The position numbers were made by a program, and so were the translations under genes. Positions 1-8,100 of a stretch of 10,679 nt of DNA are shown one piece after another. Each line of letters starts with the position of its first letter. Position 1 is the first letter of the stretch. The notes under the pieces are model-generated. The model had not been told where the DNA came from, ran no database searches, and worked only from the letters and a program-made list of their open reading frames with translations. This stretch comes from Bacteroidales bacterium (GTDB lineage Bacteria; Bacteroidota; Bacteroidia; Bacteroidales; JAADGE01). The stretch is taken from contig JAOZQB010000099.1 of assembly GCA_029932445.1 (NCBI GenBank), positions 1-10,679 on the forward strand. Direction: 5' to 3'.

Positions 1-20
1 TGTTGTACATAAGGTTATTA

Positions 21-48
21 TTATTAAACCCCGATTGGGGTTTAATAA
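21..48. terminator. Strong hairpin downstream of rmuC, probable (bidirectional) terminator
   Basis: A perfect 12-bp inverted repeat (arms 21-32 and 37-48) encloses a 4-base loop; four G:C pairs sit next to the loop and eight A:T pairs below them. It lies 40 bases past the rmuC stop codon. On the minus strand the hairpin is followed by an alternating AT stretch rather than a pure U tract. On the plus strand it is followed by AAAATG and a run of five T. It could therefore end rmuC transcription, or also serve a convergent gene to the left of the window. The hairpin is directly visible; its role as a terminator is inferred. Confidence 0.65.
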
Positions 49-87
49 AATGTTTTTACCCGCCTTAATCAACATAGACCCTATTTT

Positions 88-1566
88 TTATTCATCTTCA
101 GCAAATTTTGAAGGCAATGTTTTTTGCGCTTTAGCTCCCAATTCTTTTAATTTTTCAACTTGGCTGATTAAATTTCCGCGTCCTTCGGAAAGTCTTCCGA
201 ATGCTTCGTTATAGCTTTTTTGTGTTTTTTTGAGATGTGAACCGACATCTTCCAAACTTTCGATAAAAGAGACAAATTTGTCATAAAGCTGACCGCCTCT
301 TTCAGCAATATCAACGGCATTTTTTGTTTGTTTATCACGTTTCCACAAATCCGCAACAAGTTTTAATGCAGCTATTAAATTAGTGGGGCTTATCAGTAAT
401 ACTTTTTTATTGTAAGAATAATTCCATAATTGCGGTTCATTTTTCATGGCAATTAAATAGGCAGGTTCCACAGGAACAAACATCATTACGAAATCTAAAG
501 AATCGGTATAAGAATCGTAACTTTTTGCACTTAATTCATCAATATGACTTTTAACGGAACGAATATGCTCTTTTAAAGAATTGTTTATCTCATTTTCGTC
601 TTCTGCCGAATTATAGCGTTCGTATGCTGTTAAACTCACTTTTGAATCAATAATTACCGTTCTGCCGTCCGGATATTTGAGCATCACATCAGGCTGCAAT
701 TTTTTACCGTCAGCTGTTTTTATTGTTCTGCCTGCTTCATCCCGAATAAATTCCTGAACAAAAAATTCTCTGCCTTTTTCAAGTCCGGAATTTTCTAAAA
801 TACTTTCTAAAATCATTTCGCCCCAATCTCCCTGCGTTTTGGACGAACCCTTTAGGGCTTTTGTAAGGTTTGATGCTTCTTCGCTGATTTTATTATTTAA
901 CAAAACAAGTTCTTTTATTTTTTCTTCCAAGGAAAAACGTTGTTTGGATTCTTTATCGTAAGTTTCTTCAACACGTTTTTTAAATTCTTTAATATTTTCG
1001 CCGAGAGGGTCTAAAAGGTTTTTTATGTTCGTTTGGTTTTGTTCGGTAAACCGTTTACTTTTTTCTTCCAATATGCTGTTTGCCAGCACTTTAAATTCAT
1101 TGCTGAATTTTTTACCTATGTCTTCAAGTTCTGCTTTTTGAGTTTCTAATTTTTCGGTAAGATTTTTATTTTTTTCTTCTGATGAAATTTTTTCGGCATT
1201 GAGTTGAGCGATGTTTTTATTCAAGAATTCAACACTTTCCGAAAATTCACGAATTTCATTTTTCAGTTCTTCCGTTTCACGTTCTTTATTTTCCAAATTG
1301 GTTTTCAGCGAAGCCGTTTTTTCTTTTAATTCCGAAAGATTATTACTTAAAAACTCTGTTTGAATTTTTTGTTCTTTTAATTCATCTTCGTTTTTTTGCA
1401 ATAAATCATCGGACGTAGTCAATTTATAATCCGCAATCTCTTTTTCTCTTTTAAGAGTATCAAATTCCGATTTATAAATCATTGTTTTTTTTAAAAAATA
1501 AACAGCAATGAACCATCCGGCAATAAGTCCGACAATAAGTGATAATAAAGGCAAAATTGTTTCCAT
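88..1566 (-). CDS. rmuC: RmuC family protein, membrane-anchored coiled coil with nuclease-like domain
   Basis: RmuC proteins were named for limiting recombination at inverted repeats in E. coli; their C-terminal domain is predicted to have a PD-(D/E)XK nuclease-type fold, but the biochemical activity is poorly defined. From the ATG at 1566 the protein has 492 residues. Residues about 4-24 (LPLLSLIVGLIAGWF and on) form one N-terminal membrane segment. Residues about 30-180 are rich in E, K, L and N and read as a long coiled coil. The RmuC domain starts near LLDPLGENIKEF (about 184) and runs to about 470. It holds GDWGE at 246-250 and the nuclease-like set P292-D293 and D307-x-K309. The open frame extends upstream to a TTG at 1644, but that part overlaps the gcvH stop and a terminator hairpin, and would place residues before the membrane anchor; I reject it. 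A TAnnTTTG element sits four bases before the ATG. The gene looks intact. Confidence 0.95.
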   Translation of the reverse strand: METILPLLSLIVGLIAGWFIAVYFLKKTMIYKSEFDTLKREKEIADYKLTTSDDLLQKNEDELKEQKIQTEFLSNNLSELKEKTASLKTNLENKERETEELKNEIREFSESVEFLNKNIAQLNAEKISSEEKNKNLTEKLETQKAELEDIGKKFSNEFKVLANSILEEKSKRFTEQNQTNIKNLLDPLGENIKEFKKRVEETYDKESKQRFSLEEKIKELVLLNNKISEEASNLTKALKGSSKTQGDWGEMILESILENSGLEKGREFFVQEFIRDEAGRTIKTADGKKLQPDVMLKYPDGRTVIIDSKVSLTAYERYNSAEDENEINNSLKEHIRSVKSHIDELSAKSYDSYTDSLDFVMMFVPVEPAYLIAMKNEPQLWNYSYNKKVLLISPTNLIAALKLVADLWKRDKQTKNAVDIAERGGQLYDKFVSFIESLEDVGSHLKKTQKSYNEAFGRLSEGRGNLISQVEKLKELGAKAQKTLPSKFAEDE

Positions 1567-1570
1567 AGCA

Positions 1571-1578
1571 CAAAGATA
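1571..1578 (-). promoter_or_regulatory. Candidate -7 promoter element for rmuC
   Basis: On the minus strand this reads TATCTTTG, an exact match to the Bacteroidota -7 consensus TAnnTTTG. Only four bases separate its last G (1571) from the A of the rmuC ATG (1566), so the expected transcription start falls on or next to the start codon. It lies just after the U tract of the gcvH terminator. No convincing TTG or TTTG -33 box is seen at the usual spacing. The match is seen; promoter function is inferred. Confidence 0.45.
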
Positions 1579-1612
1579 TAATAAAAAAGGATTGCCTGAA
1601 AGACAACCCTTT
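1576..1612 (-). terminator. Intrinsic terminator of gcvH
   Basis: On the minus strand, starting 21 bases after the gcvH stop codon, a 10-bp stem (arms 1612-1603 and 1595-1586, with two G:U pairs in RNA) encloses a 7-base loop and runs into six U residues followed by AUUAUA. This is the classical layout of a rho-independent terminator. It separates gcvH from rmuC and argues against a single continuous sprA-gcvH-rmuC message, although read-through is possible. Confidence 0.75.
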
Positions 1613-1633
1613 GTTCGTTGATAAAAATATTTT

Positions 1634-2014
1634 TTATGCTTCAATCAGTTTTCCGTAATCTGAGCTTGACAATAAGTTATCAGCTTCCGAAGCATCTTTC
1701 ACGGAAATTTTAATAATCCAGCCTTCACCGTAAGGGTCAGAATTAATTAATTCGGGTGTATCTTCCAATTTTTCGTTAAATTCAAGAACTTCACCGGAAA
1801 CGGGCATGAAAATATCGGAAACGGTTTTTACGGCTTCAATAGTTCCGAACATTGTTTCTTTTTCAATTTCTTCACCGACGGTTTCAACTTCCACAAAAAC
1901 GACATCGCCGAGTTCCCCTTGAGCAAAATCAGTGATTCCTATAAATGCTTCATTGCCTTCAATTCTTAACCATTCATGGTTTTTTGTATATTTTAAATTT
2001 TCGGGTAAATTCAT
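1634..2014 (-). CDS. gcvH: Glycine cleavage system H protein (lipoyl carrier)
   Basis: GcvH is the small cytosolic shuttle of the glycine cleavage complex. Its lipoyl-lysine arm takes the aminomethyl group from the P protein (glycine decarboxylase), presents it to the T protein, and is reoxidised by the L protein. The protein has 126 residues, normal for the family. Its N-terminus (YTKNHEWLRIEG) is typical. The lipoylation site is K63 in FGTIEAVKTVSDIFMPVSGEV, and the family block NSDPYGEGWIIKI follows near residues 91-104. The ATG at 2014 gives the expected N-terminus; the leader is AT-rich with no Shine-Dalgarno site. The gene lies 155 bp after sprA in the same direction and is followed by an intrinsic terminator. 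No other glycine cleavage gene (gcvP, gcvT) and no lipoate ligase is in the window, so its partners are encoded elsewhere. Identification is close to certain. Confidence 0.98.
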   Translation of the reverse strand: MNLPENLKYTKNHEWLRIEGNEAFIGITDFAQGELGDVVFVEVETVGEEIEKETMFGTIEAVKTVSDIFMPVSGEVLEFNEKLEDTPELINSDPYGEGWIIKISVKDASEADNLLSSSDYGKLIEA

Positions 2015-2169
2015 AATGTATTAATTTTAAATTGTTTATGAATACTTTTTTGTATTTTTCTATTTCTCGAAATTAGAAAATTTAAATTGTATAAAAAAAA
2101 ATACGGCTATGTTTTTTAACGCAATTTATAAAATTTTAGTTTAAGAAAAGGTTTTACTTATTATCGGAA

Positions 2170-5100
2170 CTATATATTTGCCAAATTAAATCGCAGACTG
2201 AATCCGATATGTGTGTTTGATGTTTTAAAAGATGTTGAAACACGCGGTGTGTTAACGAGTCGGTCATAAAAAACGCGTAAAGTAACTTTATCCAGATTAT
2301 AATCGGTACTGATTTTTATCGATAAATTCTTTTGTCCGGCAGACAATTGATTATCGGCTTCTGTTATTCTTCGTATAACCGCATAATTATCACTGTATGT
2401 AAAATCAAATCTGAAATTTAAATCACTTTTAAATAATTTTTGACTGCCTTGAATCATCATCGGAATTTCCAAATCGGGAACTTTGTAGCCGAAACCGAAA
2501 ACATATTCTTTACGAATTAATTCCGTAATAGTATTATTACTGAAACTTAATGTTAACATTCGGGATTGTTTGTATTCCAGTTTGGTGGACATATCATTTT
2601 TCCATTGCATATCAATTCCGACAAGCGGAACAAATTTTTCATCTATGGTAACAACATCAGCCGTGAATTCCGGGACAAAATAGGTGCTTGTTAATTCGTC
2701 TTGAACATTGGTAAAATTCATTGAATTAAATGTTTCGATTGTTTCAAAAGCAGAATTTGACTGATATGATGAAACAGTATAAGTCGAACGGTAGGCATGG
2801 TTAATCGTAATGCGTTTAAAGTATTTTTGTACGGCATCATAAAATGTTAAGCCGTCGTATTTCAAACGCCAATTCGGAAAAGGTAAAACAGGGAACATTC
2901 CCAAACCGATTTTGTTAACATTCTGTCCCGAATAAGCTGCCAAAAAAGCCGGCAGCATCACATCTTTGGATGTCGGATTATAGCCGTAAGGAAATTGATT
3001 GGTGTATGCACTTGCGGGTAAAGTATCATTATTGATTTGAGTTCTGTCATAGTAAATTCCGGAATTGCTTCTTTCATCGGCTAATCGGTTTGCAACATTC
3101 ATTCTGTATCCTAAAAATTGATTATAAATTGCCGAATTGTATGTTGAATCCGTAATTTTGTCAAAAGACGTTCGAATGCTTAAGAAACTCATTGAAAAAG
3201 AACCTTCAGCCGATGGATTTTGCGATTTTATTGCACCTGAATAATCTTCCACCCAGTAGGATCTGCTTAGTTTACTTTCTCGCCTGTCTGCTGTTATATC
3301 AATTCGTAAACCCTTTACCGGCTTTAAGGTTGTTTTAAAGTTGTATGTGATATCACCCGTTTGCACAACCGGTGTATTTAACAAGCTGTCACCTGATAAC
3401 CAATGATATGCTGCTGCCGTTTCCGCGAATTTTGAATCGGGAACAGCGGTAATAAATTTCCATCCCGGAGCATTCGTGCTTAAATTTTTAAACTTGAGTT
3501 TTTCAAAACCGAGATAATTAGATTTTTTCGTATAGCCGGGAATCACATTTCCGTTATTTTGAGAATAAGTTAATGAAACATTTCTGACAGACATTAATGC
3601 ATAAAGCGTATAATCCGAGAAGATTCGGAAAAAATTCTCTTTAACTTCTCTTTTTCCCGTAATTTCTATCTTTACTTTCTTCCCTGATTCTTCAGCATAA
3701 AATTTGACTTTGTTTTCGTTTACGATTTCTGTTCGGCCTTTTATTTCTTTCCCTTTACTGTCAATTGCTTTTACTTTAACATTTTCAGTTTTAAGATTAT
3801 GAGTAATGCTTCGCGGTTTATTCTTTTTTAAGGTAACATTAGCTTTTGAAAACTTCACATTTTTAAATTTCTTTTTAGTTTTTTTCTTTCTGCCTTTGAA
3901 TTTATTATCAACCGTTTTTAAAAATTTTACTTTTCGGTACAATCTGTCAAGATTTGCTTGTGCCGATAATTGCATTCGACGACTATTTCGTATGGTATTA
4001 CCTAAGTTTATTGAAGAGTCTGCAGTTCTCGGACCGATTGTCCAATAATAATCGGCATCGTATCGTGCATTTGCATTTACCCAATCGAGAAGCGGAAGTT
4101 GATTAATCGGGATATTCCAGGTGCCGTTCAGTTTTTGATGAAAATCGGTTGTTCTGCCGTAACTTTTAAGACTGTCGATAACGCTGTTTTTATAATCGTT
4201 CCATTTCTGTTCATCCGATTTATCTATTTTTCCTACAGGTTCACCTATCCAAGCTTGATTATTTGCACTGTATGTAAATTTTAAGTTTCGTGATAAATTG
4301 TATCTTAAATCATAATTTCTGTTCCAAGTAAATTGTTTATCATAGGTTTCGTCCAAAATGACATCGGAATTTTCAATATTACGAAGTAAAATTTCATTAT
4401 AAGATTTTCGCATATCCGTTCTGAATGCAATCATCGACGGCATATAATAAAAATTAAAATCTTTTATGATGCGGAATGCTTTTTTACGAAACAGTTTAAT
4501 TTTTGAAAAAGGTTTAATATTTTTCGGTGTAATATTATAATTATATGCAATTGCTCCGGTATGTATTTTCAGTAAATTATGGTCTGTATTAATATTCCGT
4601 GAAAGTAATTCATTATAGCCGTAGCTTGTTGTCCAGTTTGATAAAGCCCAAAGCGGCGTGCTTTTTCTGCCTCTTGAATTTTTCTTTGAAGCAGGTGCTT
4701 TTTTCTGATTTTTTTGTTTGTTCTTCGATTTTTGTTCTTTCGATTTTTTTCCGGAATTTCCGGAAATACGGATATTTGTAAGATTAATAGATTTTCTTTT
4801 TACATAATCCTGACTGATTTTTAAATAATCGTTTCGTTCTTTTTGAGTCATATTACTTAAAGTCGCCTGCATTTTAATATCAGGATTTAAAGGATCATAT
4901 TCCGGATTGCTCTTAGATTCGGAATATCCGAAATACAAAGGTATTCGAATGCCGAATTTTTTGGGAAAGAATTTTCCGAGTTCGGTACCGGCGGAAAAAT
5001 CATAATTAAAATCGGTCGATTGTTGTCTTTGGTCAACCGATTGTTCGAGACCGCCGAAACCCGGTGTACTGTATTCGCTTGAAACAGCAATAGTAGAAAA

Positions 5101-8100
5101 ATCGGCAAGATTTGCTTGCAAACGACCGCGTGAAGCCCATCCTCCGTGTTCGTTAAAACCGGATAATCGTAATTCGTTCATCCAAACTTCTATAGATTTA
5201 GGTAAACCGTCGTCCGGCAATAAGTTATTTTCTTTTTTGCGGTTTCTGATTCCGATCATTATGGTGCGAATGTTACTTAAATTAGGCGTTCCCGTAATAC
5301 TTATTCTTCTGCCGCTTTCATCAATATAGCTCGAATATTCGGAAGTCAAATTGATATCGGCACCTTCTCTGATTTTTTGATTTCGTTCTTGTTTTAATGC
5401 TTGAAAAACACTAAATTCCACATCCAACATATTTTCGGGTCGCCATACCAATTCTCTGCCCGTACTTCCCAATGCACCGTCATAATATCCGGGTTCCGTT
5501 AATTTTAAAGGAATTTCATATTCGTAATAATTTTCTTTATAATCAGAACCCAGACGAATAAAAGCACATAAATCGTCATCATTCAAAATTTCGTCTTCAA
5601 GAGCTTCAGCATGAATGAACATTTGTAATTTTTTATATTGTCGCACGTCCAAACTTGCGTTTTTATATGCGGCTCTGGCATCACCGTCGCTCAAATTGAG
5701 AACTTTCAGTGAAATGGCTTGCTCGTTCAGTTGTTGTAAATAGGGATTCCCGGGAGAAATTTCACGGGTAACTTTAGGCGGTAAAACATAATTTACGGGT
5801 TCACGAGATGAATTTTCTTCAACATTAACGGTGTTTACATCCAGCTGAGCATCAGTATATTCCGGGGTTCCCGAACCTTCTGTTCCTTCAAGCAGTGAAA
5901 GTTTATATTTCCTCCAATCACCTCTGATTAAATCCATTTCCGCAAAACGCAATACGATTTGTTTTTGCCAATCTTTCATAAACAGTCGAATAAAACGAAT
6001 GGATTTAAAATCTTCTATTTGACCGACTTTTTTCTGATAATCCGAAAGCGGGATTTTAAAATGATACCATTTTACGGTTTCTTGGTTTTCATTTCTCAGT
6101 TTAACATCAGCTTCTCGAATATCGGTGATGTAATTTTCCCCGACTTGCATATCGGAAGGCGCAATATGTACTTTGTATTGAAAATATGATTCGCTTTCCG
6201 AGAGGGTATAATCTCTATTGATATCTTCCATATCCGGTCTCAACTCGGTTGCCGTTACCAAATCACCCTGAGAATATGAATTTCCTTCTTGGTTGTTGAA
6301 TTTTTTATAACGATCTAAAATACCTGTCTGATTTTCATCGTAAACAGGATCGCGAAAAAACATATAATCATCTCCCGAAGGATCGGCGACGGCATCTAAA
6401 TAAGCTTTTGATCCGCTGCCGTATGCTGATGCAATACTTTGCAGATAATTATTAAAAAAACTGTTTTCATCCGTATCGGATAATCCGTCTAATCCGACAT
6501 CTTGATATTGACGAGCATCAGCCGGTTCGTTAGCAAATGCATCCGTAATACGGGGTAATACGGGAATACGTCCCCAAGAAGTTGTATCAACATTCGTAAT
6601 ATTTGAAGTTGTAGGCAAACCGTTTTCAAAGGATTGTCTCGAATCTCTCAGAATATCTTCCGAAATGTTTCCGAGATTAAAATATATATCACCGCCGGTT
6701 TGATTCGGGTCGTAAATAAAAGGATCGAGCATCCAAAATTCAATAAATTCGATATTGGCTTCTTCAAAATCATTGGTTGTTAAATCTTGAGAAATACCTG
6801 CCCATCGGCTTTCGGGACTGTTAAGATTTCCGTTTTCGTCAATTCCGGCTGAGGTTCCGGGTGAACCGTTCGGAGTATCGTAATTATAAGGTCCTTTTTC
6901 TTTCGGATAGTAGGCTAAATTTAAGACATACAAAAATTGCGGAATGTCATGTTCCGGATCTCTGTTCGGGAAAATTTCTTGTTCGGGTATTTCTCTGATT
7001 CTGTGATCGGACAGTGAATCAACCGTAAGGTAATTAAATGAACCCGAACCTGTTAAGAAATCACGACTGATATTATACCAAGCCAGTTTTGCACGGTTAT
7101 AACCGTAAACAAGTGCATTTACCGAATCAGCTTCAGGAAATAAATCCGGTTGTCCTTGCGGGGTACTTGATATTTTCCATCGTGAAGGTGATTTTAAATC
7201 AATCGTAACTTTTGCGCCTTCAAAATCATCGATATTGGCGTAACCTTCATCTCCCAAAATTTTAGGATGACCGGGAATAAGTTGAGCAAATTCCCCGGAA
7301 AAATCAATGTGTGAAGGTGTTTTCGTTTTTACGAAAGGAATAAATTTATCAACAAATTTAGTTAAAAACGGAACTTCCTGATTAAAATTAATATCCGTTC
7401 CCCAAATGGTATTTGAAACCGGAATGTCTCCGATGTTGACTTTGCTGGTCAGCGGTTTTTGATGCAAATGCATCAGGGTAGCACCGATATTAAAATTATC
7501 CGAAATTCGATAATCTAAATGGGTTCCGATCATTGATTTGGTACCGATATCAAACATTGAATTACTTTCGAGAGAAATTTTTATCGGTGTTCCCGATTCA
7601 AGTAAACTTTGATTTATAATCGTGACCCTTCCGAGGTTATAATCAACGGTATAATCCGTATTTTCGGTAAGAATGGCACCGCCTGCCGTAACGGTAACGG
7701 AACCTTCGGGAATATTCATGGCATTCAGGTTAATTTCCGAACCGCCCGATGATCGGTATTCGCCTTTAAAAAAGAATTTATTTTTTTCGGCATTTTGTCT
7801 TGCCTGACTTTGAGTTTCTTCGTATAATTCCGTAAATGCATATTGATCGGCAATTCGATTAATTTCAGGATCGGTACTGCCGCCCGTAATTTTTTCTTTT
7901 AAATAAGACCCGAAAGGTTCGGTAACAGGAAAATATATTTTACCGTTGGATGCATTTATCGTAATTTTATCAATAAAATCAAAATAACCGTCAGAACCGG
8001 GTTCGTTGTTTTTATTTAAGTTATCCAAACCCAGAACTTTCAATAAAATTTCTCCTTGAATTTCTCCGGCAGGCAGATAATTAATCGAAGAACCTGTTTT

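Noticed and set aside
168..359. Minus-strand open frame of 63 codons inside rmuC
   Set aside because: Out-of-frame shadow of the conserved RmuC domain.
1567..1644. N-terminal extension of rmuC from a TTG start
   Set aside because: It overlaps the end of gcvH and encodes the gcvH terminator hairpin; the membrane anchor begins right at the internal ATG at 1566, which is the usual RmuC start.
2041..2056. Short hairpin AATAC-T6-GTATT as a terminator or regulator
   Set aside because: Only five mostly A:T pairs in very AT-rich DNA; likely to occur by chance.
4744..4750. A7 run in the sprA coding strand as a programmed slippage site
   Set aside because: The reading frame continues unbroken for more than 850 codons beyond it, and A runs are common in this AT-rich lysine-coding region; no stimulatory structure is evident.
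3806..4781. Plus-strand open frames opposite sprA (3806-4048, 4099-4284, 4599-4781)
   Set aside because: They lie wholly inside sprA on the opposite strand; their F/L-rich translations mirror the lysine- and asparagine-rich coding of the real strand.
4887..5108. Minus-strand open frame of 73 codons in another frame inside sprA
   Set aside because: Out-of-frame shadow of a conserved SprA block; no start context of its own.
5959..6189. Plus-strand open frame of 76 codons
   Set aside because: It is antisense to conserved SprA sequence and resembles no family I recognise.
6450..6520. Aspartate-rich SprA segment (DVGLDGLSDTDEN) as a calcium-binding type 3 repeat
   Set aside because: It resembles a block found in SprA proteins generally and is not a tandem repeat, so it is better read as part of the family fold.
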